NCBI RefSeq assembly: GCF_900637975.1
Contig: NZ_LR134477.1
Location: 2,108,001 to 2,172,000, forward strand
DNA length: 64,000 bases
Direction: 5' to 3'
From: Actinomyces viscosus
Lineage (GTDB): Bacteria; Actinomycetota; Actinomycetes; Actinomycetales; Actinomycetaceae
The notes beneath the pieces were generated by a model, which saw only the letters and a program-made list of their open reading frames with translations, searched no databases and had not been told where the DNA came from. Shown here piece after piece: positions 26,213-36,645 of the stretch. Positions within the stretch are counted from its first letter, which is position 1. Every line of letters begins with the position of its first letter. The translations under genes were made by a program, and so were the position numbers.

Positions 26213-28525
26213 ATGAAGGCTCCGGACTGCCACGTACCAGGAGGCCCGGTGGTAGGCGATCAGATCCCTGCGACGACGTCCGCCCCTGCGACTACCCCGG
26301 AGGTCACCCAGAAGATCGACCAGAAGAGCGTTGAGCGGATCAACGCGGTGACGATCCGCCGGCTCGGGGCGGTCTACCTGCCCCAGGCCTCGGGCCGACC
26401 GGCGGTGACCTCGTCCCGCTCCACCTCATCGCGCAGCGAGGCCCCCGGGCCGGACCAGAGCCCCGACCCGGGGATCGAGACCGCCCTCACCACTCTGCGA
26501 GCCCTGGGTTACGCGCTCTCCGCCCCAGCCCGGCAGGCTCTCACCGACCCCGAGCAGGCCTGGGCACTGGTCAACGCCGCAGCCCGCCTCACCTCCGGCT
26601 CGCCGACCGCCGAGTACCGGCCCTTCTACCCGGACTTCCCCGTCCAGGTCCGCAACGCCCGCGAGACCACGCTGCTGGTCAATGCCGCCCTGCACTACCT
26701 GGGCGACCTCATCGGGACCCGGATCCTGCCGGACTACCGGCCCAGTCCCCGCCAACCCCTGCCGGAGGACGACGGCCCCCTCACTGAACTGGGCCTGGCC
26801 ACGGAGCAGGACCTGGAGCGGATCGTGACCGACCTGATAGCCCAGGCGACCCCCTTCAGCGCCCAGGACCGCTCGGACCTGGTGGTGCTGCGCGACCACG
26901 GGCCCGCCCGGGCGCCGCGCATCACGGTCAAGGAGAATCTCGCCGTCCTGACCGTCGCCTTCCCCGACTTGGACTTCTCGGCCTCCTACCGCACGGTCAC
27001 CGACGTGCTGCGCCTGGCGGTCGCCATGGCGGCCGGTGACGTCTCCCTGGCCGAGCCGTGCCGCTTCCCGTCCTTCTCCCGCGCCCAGCGGCGCCGACTG
27101 CTGGGGCTGCTCGACACCGTCGGGAGGGACCAGGACGGCCGGGACGCCGTGGAGGAGATGGCTCGGCGGGCCGAGCGCTGGAAGCGGCTGGCCCGCCACC
27201 TGCGGGCCGGCGACTACGCGCGCCGTTTCCCGCGCGCCGCCGAGCTCCTGGGCCAGGTCGCCTCCGGGCGCGCCGAGCCGGGCTTCAGCTCCCGCCTGGA
27301 GCAGGCGCTCGCCCGTCGCGACGTCGAGGGAGCCATCCGCCTGATGTCGGGCCGCCCCGGGGTCTTCGCCCGCCGCCTCAACCACCTGCTGCGTCTGAGC
27401 CAGGACGATGCCACCCGCGAGCGCGTGGTCGCCGAGTTCGCGCGAGTCGCCCCCGGGGTCTCCCTGCCCGTGCTGGTGCGCCTGTGGGAGTACTTCTCCT
27501 CCCCCGGGCCGGAGGTCCTGCCCTGGCGGGTCGTGGCCATCAAGGCGGGCACGGACATCAAGACGACCCTTATCCCCAGCACGCGTCACCCCGGCCCCGC
27601 CGACGCCGCGGTGGTTCGCGCCGTCGAGAAGGCCCTGCGCGGGCGGGCGCACCTGGGGCGGATCGCCGTCGACCAGCGCCTTTACGAGGGATACACGGTG
27701 CCACTGGGGCAGCGCTCGGCCTCGCCGGGCCTGCGCACGGCGGGGCGCGGCACCCGCCTGCCCCTCCCCGAGGGGGAGACGATCCGGTTCTTCCTGCACT
27801 GGCGCGATCTTCCGCAGGGTCCGGAAGCCTCTGGTCCGCCTGATGGCCGAGCAAGCCGCGTGGACCTGGACCTGTCGGCCTTCCTCGTGTCCGAGGACCT
27901 CACGCGCACCGAGCAGATCGCCTACTACAACCTGCGCTCGGAGGCGGCCGTGCACTCCGGGGACCTCACCTCCGCGCCGGAGGGGGCGGCCGAGTTCATC
28001 GACGTCACGCTGCCCAAGGCGCTGCGATGCGGTTGGCGCTACGTCGTCATGACGGTCCACTCCTACTCCCAGCACCCCCTGGACCAGGTGCCCGAGTGCT
28101 GGGCCGGGGCGATGGCCCGTGACGGGGACCCGCAGCGTGGTGAGGTCTTCGAGGCCTCCAGCGTCATGCAGCGCCTCGACCTGACCTCGCCCAGGCTCAA
28201 CGCCACGCCCTTCATCATCGACCTGGCAGAGCGCCGCCTCATCTGGTGGGACCTGGCTGTGCGCATGAGTAAGCAACGGCTGGTGAACCTGGACCACAGC
28301 ACCAACCAGGTCCTGGCACACCTGCTGGACCTGCTGCAGGGCCGGCGCATGCCGTTGGCGCACCTGCTGGGCCTTCTGGCCGACGACGTCGTCGAGGACC
28401 CCGATGACGCCGACCTGGTCCTCGGGGATGGCGGGGTCCTGCCGTGGCAGACCGAGAGGATCCTGGCCCTGCTCGGCTCCACCGGGAACGCGGAGCCTGA
28501 GCAGCTCGGAAGTAGGCCGGAGTAG
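26213..28525 (+). CDS. Large TerD-domain protein (resembles MXAN_6230/SCO0854 family)
   Basis: 770 residues from ATG at 26213; a GTG at 26249 just after AGGAGG is an equally good start. The C-terminal third has a TerD-type domain (ASRVDLDLSAFLVSEDLTRT, EFIDVTLPKAL, WRYVVMTVHSYSQHPLDQVP), which in TerD proteins binds calcium. The long middle region contains FARRLNHLLRLSQDD, LPVLVRLWEYFSSPGPEVLP and RSASPGLRTAGRGTRLPLPE, recalling from memory the actinobacterial and myxobacterial family named after MXAN_6230 and SCO0854. The RING part named for that family is not seen. Stress-related role likely; precise function unknown. Confidence 0.7.
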   Translation: MKAPDCHVPGGPVVGDQIPATTSAPATTPEVTQKIDQKSVERINAVTIRRLGAVYLPQASGRPAVTSSRSTSSRSEAPGPDQSPDPGIETALTTLRALGYALSAPARQALTDPEQAWALVNAAARLTSGSPTAEYRPFYPDFPVQVRNARETTLLVNAALHYLGDLIGTRILPDYRPSPRQPLPEDDGPLTELGLATEQDLERIVTDLIAQATPFSAQDRSDLVVLRDHGPARAPRITVKENLAVLTVAFPDLDFSASYRTVTDVLRLAVAMAAGDVSLAEPCRFPSFSRAQRRRLLGLLDTVGRDQDGRDAVEEMARRAERWKRLARHLRAGDYARRFPRAAELLGQVASGRAEPGFSSRLEQALARRDVEGAIRLMSGRPGVFARRLNHLLRLSQDDATRERVVAEFARVAPGVSLPVLVRLWEYFSSPGPEVLPWRVVAIKAGTDIKTTLIPSTRHPGPADAAVVRAVEKALRGRAHLGRIAVDQRLYEGYTVPLGQRSASPGLRTAGRGTRLPLPEGETIRFFLHWRDLPQGPEASGPPDGRASRVDLDLSAFLVSEDLTRTEQIAYYNLRSEAAVHSGDLTSAPEGAAEFIDVTLPKALRCGWRYVVMTVHSYSQHPLDQVPECWAGAMARDGDPQRGEVFEASSVMQRLDLTSPRLNATPFIIDLAERRLIWWDLAVRMSKQRLVNLDHSTNQVLAHLLDLLQGRRMPLAHLLGLLADDVVEDPDDADLVLGDGGVLPWQTERILALLGSTGNAEPEQLGSRPE

Positions 28526-28550
28526 GCCAGAGTAGGCCGGAGTAAATCGG
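28511..28550 (+). repeat. Four tandem 10-bp repeats at gene end
   Basis: AGTAGGCCGG, AGTAGGCCAG, AGTAGGCCGG, AGTAAATCGG. The stop codon of the TerD-type gene lies in the second unit, so changes in repeat number would alter the stop context but little of the protein. Confidence 0.8.
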
Positions 28551-28626
28551 GGTATGCTCGCCCGTATCCGGCCATGGGGGTGCTTCCTTCCGCATACTCC
28601 GCATCCAGCGCCCTCGCTCTCCGGAC

Positions 28627-28664
28627 GCAGCCGGGCGGAGCCGTCAGCGGTCCCGCCCGGCTGC
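28627..28664 (-). terminator. Hairpin terminator of the VOC gene
   Basis: Perfect 12-bp arms GCAGCCGGGCGG (28627-28638) and CCGCCCGGCTGC (28653-28664), 14-nt loop, about 10 bp beyond the VOC stop. It also lies after the convergent TerD-type gene and may serve both. Confidence 0.65.
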
Positions 28665-28674
28665 TGCACGGAGG

Positions 28675-29457
28675 TCAGAAGGTGGTGAGCAGGAAGCGCG
28701 CACCGTGCGGGTCGGCGACCTCCACCATGCGCGCGAAGGGCATGTCGATGGGCTCGGCGACGACGCTCCCGCCGAGCTCGCGCACCCGCTGGGCGGCGGC
28801 GTCGGCGTCCTCGACCCCGAAGTAGACGCGCCACGCTGACGGACCCGCCTCACCGAAGTAGCCGGCCCGCCCGACACCGCTGACCGAGACGCCGCCGACG
28901 ACGCTCGTGTAGAAGTCCTGCTCCTGGTCGGCGATGGTCAGCCGGCGGGTGGGCCACCCAGCCGCCTGCCGGTAGAAGCGCTCGGAGGCCTCCAGGTCGC
29001 CGGCCAGGACGTCGAACCACACCGGCATCCCCGCCCGGCGAGGGTAGGGCCCCTCGGCCTCCTCATCCTCCATGAGCCCGACGACGTTGCCGTCGGGATC
29101 GGAGACGAGGGCGTAGGCCATGACCTCGGTGACGGGGGTGGGCGCCAGGATCACGCTCCCGCCGGTTCTCTCGGCGGCACCGGCTGCGGCGCGGACGTCG
29201 TCGACCATGAAGCTGACCTGCCAACCGGGTCCACCCGGGGCCTCGGAGGCGGGCTCGAAGGAGGCGATGAGCCGGCCTCCGTGACGCACCTCGGTGGTCA
29301 GTGTCCCGCCCGATTCGGGGCGGGCGATCTCCCACCCGAGAAGGTTCCGGTAGAAGTCGGCGGAGGAGTCGATATCCGGGGTGTACAGCTCGACCCAGCA
29401 GGGAAATCCGGTGAGGGCCTCGGCGGGCTCGGAGGTGGCGGCGGTCGTGTCGGTCAT
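28675..29457 (-). CDS. VOC (glyoxalase/bleomycin-resistance fold) family protein, two domains
   Basis: 260 residues from ATG at 29457, preceded by AAGGAG (the frame extends to 29508). Two vicinal-oxygen-chelate domains: residues about 12-130 (FPCWVELYTPDIDSSADFY) and 143-258 (MPVWFDVLAGDLEASERFYR). Each ends with the usual DPDGNVVGLME or DPHGARFLLT. This two-domain form resembles the CFP32/Rv0577 type of hydroxylase-like proteins in actinobacteria. Enzymatic activity cannot be told from sequence. An AraC regulator on the same strand lies upstream. Confidence 0.88.
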   Translation of the reverse strand: MTDTTAATSEPAEALTGFPCWVELYTPDIDSSADFYRNLLGWEIARPESGGTLTTEVRHGGRLIASFEPASEAPGGPGWQVSFMVDDVRAAAGAAERTGGSVILAPTPVTEVMAYALVSDPDGNVVGLMEDEEAEGPYPRRAGMPVWFDVLAGDLEASERFYRQAAGWPTRRLTIADQEQDFYTSVVGGVSVSGVGRAGYFGEAGPSAWRVYFGVEDADAAAQRVRELGGSVVAEPIDMPFARMVEVADPHGARFLLTTF

Positions 29458-29592
29458 CAGTGGCTCCTTGCGTGTACGGCAATGCGGCAGTGTGTCGAAG
29501 GACGTCATGACGCTCCACGACGGTAGACCGGCAGGAGTGGCGCCAACGACTCCGATCCTGCTCTCTTGCGCGACGCCCCTGCGGGACCGCCC

Positions 29593-30423
29593 TCAGACCA
29601 CCATGGCCGCCAGGGCGACGAGGACCGCGGGGTCCCAGGGGAGGGCGGTGCGAACCGGCAGCGTGATGGGACCCGAGGCGGGCGGCAGCGGGACGCGCAG
29701 CCGTGCGACGAGTGGCCGGGTCGGCGCCAGGTGCTCGTGCACGCTGGCGCCGTCGGGGATGACGGTGACGAGGATCCAGGGGGCGTCGGGGACGACGGGC
29801 AGCTCCACCTCGTCAATGTGCCGGCGCAGCGTCCCGGTCGCCGGCAGCCCGCTGGGAACCGGCCTGGGAAAGGTGCCGATCCACTGATGCGGCGACGGCC
29901 CGAGGCCGCGGCGCTGGTCGTCGGACAGGCTCAGGCGCAGACGGATCCTCCTGACAGCCGGCACGAAGAGGCTCGCGGCTGGCAGGGTCCGCTCGGAGAC
30001 CCGGTCGGCGAGGCGACGCAGGGCGCCGGGCGGGGTTCCGACGTCGCGCAGGAAGCGCCGGCTGAAGGTGCCCACGGAGGTGTAGCCGACCTCGTGGCAG
30101 GTCTCGGCCACGCCCAGCCGGTGGGCGACGAGGAGGTGCTTGGCCTGGTGAAGGCGCCAGGCGGCCAGGTAGTCCATGGGCGAGGTGCCGACGGCGGCCG
30201 TGAAGACCCGGGTGAGGTGGGAGGGGCTGTAGGCCAGGTGCTCTGAGAGGTCGCGGACGGTGAGGCGCTCCCGGAAGTGGGTGCGCAGGTACTGGGTGGC
30301 TCGCAGCGCCAGGTCGGCGGCATCGAGGTCGGGCGAGTGCTCCGCCTGTGCGCCGTCGGCGGCCGGGGCGATCAGGTGGGCGAGGCCCGGCGACATGAGC
30401 CCGTCAGGTGAGTGCTCGCGCAT
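29593..30423 (-). CDS. AraC-family transcriptional regulator
   Basis: 276 residues. Unusually for the family the DNA-binding domain is N-terminal (about residues 38-138): YLRTHFRERLTVRDLSEHLA, then AYSPSHLTRVFTAAVGTSPM and ETCHEVGYTSVGTFSRRFLR. The C-terminal half lacks a clear cupin and is probably the sensing part (RTALPWDPAVLVALAAMVV at the end). It is 135 bp upstream of the VOC gene on the same strand and may control it. Confidence 0.88.
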   Translation of the reverse strand: MREHSPDGLMSPGLAHLIAPAADGAQAEHSPDLDAADLALRATQYLRTHFRERLTVRDLSEHLAYSPSHLTRVFTAAVGTSPMDYLAAWRLHQAKHLLVAHRLGVAETCHEVGYTSVGTFSRRFLRDVGTPPGALRRLADRVSERTLPAASLFVPAVRRIRLRLSLSDDQRRGLGPSPHQWIGTFPRPVPSGLPATGTLRRHIDEVELPVVPDAPWILVTVIPDGASVHEHLAPTRPLVARLRVPLPPASGPITLPVRTALPWDPAVLVALAAMVV

Positions 30424-30514
30424 GACGACACGCTACACAGCGGCGACCTCCGGCAGGGGCTCGCGCCCGGACACTCAGGTCAGGAAAGAAGGAGAAGAGA
30501 ATCCTCCCCACCGC

Positions 30515-30803
30515 TCAGTGCGGAACCTTCAGCCCCATACCTTGCTCGAGGATCTCGCGCTCCTCCTGCATATCCGCACTCTTCACGGCGACATACCGGC
30601 CAGTTTCGCGAGTAGCGCCCCGAGCGACACCCCAGAGCCACATCGCTTCACATCGGGCCACCAGCTGTTCCTGGCGCCGCTGAAAACTCCCCCAGGCGAC
30701 ACCTGCGCCATCCAAAGCGAGGTGCTGCCCGTTGGCACGCACGGCGAAGATTCTGTCGCCTGCGACAAACAGGCCGGACCGGGACTCCGGCCAGGCACAC
30801 ACC
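30515..30803 (-). pseudogene. C-terminal fragment of an unknown protein, cut by ISAs1
   Basis: About 95 codons on the minus strand, entering from the ISAs1 end: CAWPESRSGLFVAGDRIFAV, ANGQHLALDGAGVAWGSFQR, then ADMQEEREILEQGMGLKVPH and a stop at 30515. The codon use looks genuine. The N-terminal part should lie right of the element at 32089 on, where RIAALPGGAE is a candidate frame, but continuity cannot be shown. No family recognised. Confidence 0.5.
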
Positions 30804-32088
30804 CAGGGGGTCGGCAAAGTCGGTTTAGGTGGGGGTTTGGGTGAGTAGTCTGATGGCTCGTTTGGGTTGTCGTGACAGGGATCTGGTGGTGCTGGCGATG
30901 GAGGTGCCGGTGCCGTGGAAGAGTCGGATGAGGCTGATGGCCAGGTTACGCAGGGTGGCCATGACCTGTGGGCCGTTGCCGATGCGCAGCTGGTGGCGGT
31001 CCTCATCGAAGACCACGTCCCTGACCCAGTGAAGTCGGTTCTCGATTCCCCAGCGCCCTTGGACCCAGGCCGCGACGACCTCGGGCTGGGCATCGGTCAT
31101 AGGGAGGGAGCAGATCAGGTAGACCACCTCAACATGCTTCCTGCTCTTGATGGTCCTGGTGCGTCGGAGCTGGACCACCTGCGCAGCCCCGGGGAAGTCC
31201 ACCCAGGCGGGAGCCTCAATCGCCTTGGCAGCGCGCCGCACCCGCCGACCGTGACCGGCATCGACGCTTGAGACGGACGGGACACTCTTCCAGGGCAGCG
31301 CCTTGAGCGTCCTGCGAAGGGTCTTCTGGTTGCCCTTGACCGTCAGCACGTAGTGACCACCACGCCGGGTGATCCACCGGGCTGTGCCTGTCTGGGTGTG
31401 CATCGCATCGGCGCTCACCACCACCCCTTCCAGGTCCAAGGGTTCGAGAAGCTCCCTGAGCGCGGGGATCTCGTTGGACTTGCCTGCCACCCGCTGCTGG
31501 GTCGGTACGGCGCCGGTGGCGTGGTCCAAGGCGGCCAGGAGGTGCGGCGCTGGGTCCTTGCTGGTGCGGGCGCCGCGCATGGTCTTGCCGTCCACGGCGA
31601 TCACTGTGCGGCCGTTGATGGTGCCGGTACGCGTGCACAACCATGACCTCAGGTGGGCGTCAACGTCAGCGGGGTCCAGGTCCTGCAGGACTCGGCGGAT
31701 GGTCGACTCTGAGGGCAGGGCCTGGCCCGCCGCTAGTCCCAGGGCCTCCAGGTCGGCGCTGGTCAGGTCGGTGGTGCGCTCCCATATCGCCGTCAGGCTG
31801 CGACAGCCGGCCAGCACCCCGGTCACGGCCAGGGACAGGACCGTAGACAGGTTATGACGCACGCCCCGACGGTCCCTGGGATCAGCCACGTTCCTGAGAA
31901 CCTGGACCAGGGACCGGCGCGACAAGGCGGTCGTGGTGGAAGATGACATCGGCGCGGGCTCCCAGGACGAAGGGATGACTAGACACCACTCATCGTCCCT
32001 GCGGGGCCCGCGCCCCCCGTCCTAGCGACACACCACCCCCGTCAAAACGGCTCAGACACCCCCACCCACCAACTTTGCCGACCCCCTG
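30804..32088 (-). mobile_element. ISAs1-family element, copy 2 (uninterrupted)
   Basis: 1285 bp with terminal repeats CAGGGGGTCGGCAAAGT at 30804 and the complement ending at 32088. No direct duplication was found at its ends (CACACACC against ACTCGGCT), in contrast to copy 1, which suggests a deletion or recombination next to it. It truncates the unknown gene at 30515. Confidence 0.85.
30825..31949 (-). CDS. ISAs1-family transposase
   Basis: 374 residues. The N-terminal DDE-associated domain has VADPRDRRGVRHNLSTVLSL and ESTIRRVLQDLDPADVDAHL. The catalytic region has VIAVDGKTMRGAR, VVVSADAMHTQTGTARW and HYVLTVKGNQ, and the C-terminal Glu region is GRWGIENRLHWVRDVVFDED. The reading frame is complete, so this copy may be active. 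It has clear sequence differences from the interrupted copy at 7040-9615, so the two are not recent duplicates of each other. Confidence 0.92.
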   Translation of the reverse strand: MSSSTTTALSRRSLVQVLRNVADPRDRRGVRHNLSTVLSLAVTGVLAGCRSLTAIWERTTDLTSADLEALGLAAGQALPSESTIRRVLQDLDPADVDAHLRSWLCTRTGTINGRTVIAVDGKTMRGARTSKDPAPHLLAALDHATGAVPTQQRVAGKSNEIPALRELLEPLDLEGVVVSADAMHTQTGTARWITRRGGHYVLTVKGNQKTLRRTLKALPWKSVPSVSSVDAGHGRRVRRAAKAIEAPAWVDFPGAAQVVQLRRTRTIKSRKHVEVVYLICSLPMTDAQPEVVAAWVQGRWGIENRLHWVRDVVFDEDRHQLRIGNGPQVMATLRNLAISLIRLFHGTGTSIASTTRSLSRQPKRAIRLLTQTPT

Positions 32089-32280
32089 ACTCGGCTCCCC
32101 CGGGCAGTGCTGCGATTCTCGACTGCGGCAGGTGCAACATGCACCTGACCTTTTCAGCCACGCACCACTGTAATCCCGACCACCGCACCAATCCGCTTCT
32201 CCGGCGGGCGGCTCTCACCATTCCGCCGACGACGTCGTGGTTCCCCTGGTGGAGCGTCGCAGTCACTGAGCGGACCAGAA

Positions 32281-32320
32281 GACGGGGGTTCCCACCGGCG
32301 AACCGGTGGGAACCCCCGTC
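32281..32320 (-). terminator. Strong hairpin terminator of pckG
   Basis: Perfect 18-bp arms (32281-32298 and 32303-32320; GACGGGGGTTCCCACCGG) around a CGAA loop, 33 bp past the pckG stop. Confidence 0.8.
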
Positions 32321-32353
32321 AGCTCCCTTCGCGGGGAAGGGGCTCAGCCGTGA

Positions 32354-34201
<1,848 letters not shown>

Positions 34202-34432
34202 GCGAGTCCCTTCCTTGGGGGTGTTGATCCGGTGAGCGCGCCGTTGCCGACTCGCTCGGTCGAGGGCAATACTCCCCCACCCGGCGCCTGAGGTCACATC
34301 GCCGAAGGTCCCAACTGGGCCTCTCTTCCCGGCCATGCCGGCATGTGATCGGCCACATTCGGGAGGATGACGGCTTTTGCCGCCCTTGAAACGGCATCGT
34401 TCCGCCCTCAGTGAAGGTCCAGTGCGAGCGTG

Positions 34433-34444
34433 TAGCGTGCCCGC
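34433..34444 (+). promoter_or_regulatory. -10 box of a leaderless promoter
   Basis: TAGCGT at 34433-34438, then 6 nt, then ATG at 34445. Matching TANNNT boxes 5-7 nt before the start precede all seven members of this family (35470, 36634, 37654, 38682, 39678 and 51975), implying transcripts that begin at or next to the start codon. Confidence 0.55.
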
Positions 34445-35296
34445 ATGCCCGTCGTGCCGTCTCCCGTGTCCCGTCCCTGGCGACCCGCCACGAGCTCTCG
34501 GCTCCGCTCGCTGGTGCGCCCGGCCCTGGTGGCCGCCTCCTGCCTGGGGCTGAGCGCCTGCACCGCCCATATGGATATGACCATCAGCGCCCAGGGCAGC
34601 TACGACGTCGCCCTGGAGATGCGGGACACGACCGGAACCGTCTTCCCCCAGGGCAAGACCCCCGACTGCTCCGCGTACTCCGACCCCACCACCCTGGGCG
34701 TGCCCGCGGGCACCACGGTCAAGGCCGAGCCACTGACCGGCGATGACGGCCCCGGCTGCCAGGTGAGCATCAGCGGCGTCAAGGTGCCCCAGGCCTCGGC
34801 GGCCGAGCCGAACACCATCGTCGTGCGCGACGGCGACGTCTACAAGGTGACGATCCAACCGTTCTCCTCCGACCCGCAGGGCTCCGGCGGGACCGACGAC
34901 GCCGCGGGGGCGGCAGGGGCGGTACCGCAGGCGACCGCCGATCCATCGGGAGGCCAGGGGGAGCCTCAGCCGAGCAGCACGTCCTTCAAGGGCGTCGTCG
35001 ACACCAAGGTCTCCGTCACCTTCCCCGGTGCGGTGACTCAGTCCGGCGGAGGGAAGGTCTCAGGCACCACGGTCACCTGGGACGATCCCGACACCGTGGC
35101 CAAGGGGGTCAGCGCCTCGGGCTACGCCCAGGACTCCCGGGGCGTGTCGTGGTGGAGCCGCTCCAGCGTCTGGATCACCGCGGGCCTGGTACTGCTCGGC
35201 GGGGTCCTGGCCGCGGCCGTTGCGCGCCGACGTACCGCAGGGCGCTTAAAGCGCAGACGGCGCACGCGCGAGAAGCAGGAGAAATCAGCGGAGTAG
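34445..35296 (+). CDS. LppM-like lipoprotein, array member 1
   Basis: 283 residues. Signal peptide with lipobox LGLSAC (Cys39), an external domain of about 170 residues, a membrane segment ([19 protein letters not shown], about 244-262) and a short, very basic cytoplasmic tail. The external domain has [19 protein letters not shown] and ends with the family motif [19 protein letters not shown] and TVTWDD. This resembles the LppM domain (M. tuberculosis Rv2171). It lacks the Pro/Gln/Tyr tail of most paralogues and has a Gly/Ala linker in the domain. It is divergent from pckG. Confidence 0.78.
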   Translation: MPVVPSPVSRPWRPATSSRLRSLVRPALVAASCLGLSACTAHMDMTISAQGSYDVALEMRDTTGTVFPQGKTPDCSAYSDPTTLGVPAGTTVKAEPLTGDDGPGCQVSISGVKVPQASAAEPNTIVVRDGDVYKVTIQPFSSDPQGSGGTDDAAGAAGAVPQATADPSGGQGEPQPSSTSFKGVVDTKVSVTFPGAVTQSGGGKVSGTTVTWDDPDTVAKGVSASGYAQDSRGVSWWSRSSVWITAGLVLLGGVLAAAVARRRTAGRLKRRRRTREKQEKSAE

Positions 35297-35481
35297 CAGC
35301 CGGTCAGCGCCGACGACGACGCGGAGCCGTCACCCGCCGGCACACCTCCGTACCAGGTCATCAGGGCAGGGGTGTCGGGTCGCTGGGTCGCTGGGCCGCG
35401 CACGTCCTCAGAGGACCTTCCGGAGCGGAGGAATCGGACAGACACTCCCGGGCGGCAACAGCACCGACTTAGACTCGACGC

Positions 35482-36552
35482 ATGAATCATGCCTCCCGCA
35501 ACGTCCCACGGCCTGTGGTCGCGGCAGTTCTGGCCGCCCTCACGCTGATCCTGGCCGGCTGCGGAGTCCGCTACGACTTCGTCATCCACGACGATGAGAC
35601 CGCCGACCTGACCTACATCATGTGGGACTCCTCCGACCTGCGGCTCATCACCAAGGAGAACTGCACTGAGCAGGAGCTGGGGAAGTCGACCCCGTTTCCC
35701 GAAGGCGTCGAGGCGACCTACAGCTTCACGTCCCACAATGACAATCCGGCATGTCAGGTCACCGCCAAGGCGGTCCCGCTCAGCAAGCTTCAGACCGACA
35801 CGTGGACGATCAAGCACAAGGACGGGCAGTACGTCTTCGACCTGTCCCCCGGCTCTCTGAGCAAGCTCAGCTCGAAGAACCCCCAGCTCTCCTCCCAGAA
35901 CATCGGGGGAAACACCAAGGTCTCCGTGTCCGTGACCTTTCCCGGTGAGGTGACGAAGTCCAACGGCAGGAACGACGGCAACAAGGTCACCTGGGACGAT
36001 GCGCTGGAGAGCTCCGACGGTCTTCATGCCGAGGGCGAGGACGGCATGTTCCACCTGCGGTGGTGGATGGTTGCCGTGGCCGCCGGCGCTGTCCTCCTCA
36101 TCGTCGCGGGTGTCTTGCTCTACCTCCTGAGGGTTCGTCGAGCCCAGCGAATGAATCCCGCATCGCCGTACGGCGAGGTTCCTCGGGACGCTGGAGCCCC
36201 CGGTGCGATCCCGTCGGACGTCTACATCAGCGGTCCGTACCAGTCTCCGCTGCCCGGCACCCAGCCGCCGACGTCGGGGCCGACCCAGCCCTATCCGGTC
36301 GCCGATCTCCAGGCCGGCTACTCCCCGTACGTCGAGCCCGGCCCGGGCGCCGGCACCTTTCCGCCTCAAGACGCGGGTTATCAGAACGGGGGCTATTCAG
36401 CCGGCCCCGGCATCTACGGGCCCTACGCTCCCGGTCCCGACTACACCCAGATGCCCTACCAGGAGGGACATGGGCACGCCGACTTCCGGCCACAGCAGGC
36501 GCGCACCGGAGGTCAGGGCATGCAGCCCTACCCGCCTTACCAGGGCGGGTAG
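35482..36552 (+). CDS. LppM-like lipoprotein, array member 2
   Basis: 356 residues. Lipobox LILAGC (Cys27), an LppM-like external domain to about residue 185 (YDFVIHDDETADLTYIMWDS near the start, VSVTFPGEVTKSNGRNDGN and VTWDDA at the end), a membrane segment (WWMVAVAAGAVLLIVAGVLL, about 194-213) and a cytoplasmic tail of about 135 residues rich in Pro, Tyr, Gly and Gln. The TAGACT box ends 6 nt before ATG and there is no RBS, so the mRNA is probably leaderless. Tails of this composition are often disordered interaction regions. Confidence 0.78.
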   Translation: MNHASRNVPRPVVAAVLAALTLILAGCGVRYDFVIHDDETADLTYIMWDSSDLRLITKENCTEQELGKSTPFPEGVEATYSFTSHNDNPACQVTAKAVPLSKLQTDTWTIKHKDGQYVFDLSPGSLSKLSSKNPQLSSQNIGGNTKVSVSVTFPGEVTKSNGRNDGNKVTWDDALESSDGLHAEGEDGMFHLRWWMVAVAAGAVLLIVAGVLLYLLRVRRAQRMNPASPYGEVPRDAGAPGAIPSDVYISGPYQSPLPGTQPPTSGPTQPYPVADLQAGYSPYVEPGPGAGTFPPQDAGYQNGGYSAGPGIYGPYAPGPDYTQMPYQEGHGHADFRPQQARTGGQGMQPYPPYQGG

Positions 36553-36645
36553 CCGGCCGCTGCCAGGGAGCCTTTGGGGAACCGCTGGGGAATACTGCCC
36601 CTCAAGCAGCCGCCGGGCGACCGCGGCGATAGCTATGGTGGCGCC

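Noticed and set aside
26426..28834. 802-codon open frame on the minus strand
   Set aside because: It is the antisense shadow of the TerD-type gene in GC-rich DNA; the plus strand has the recognisable domain and proper codon use.
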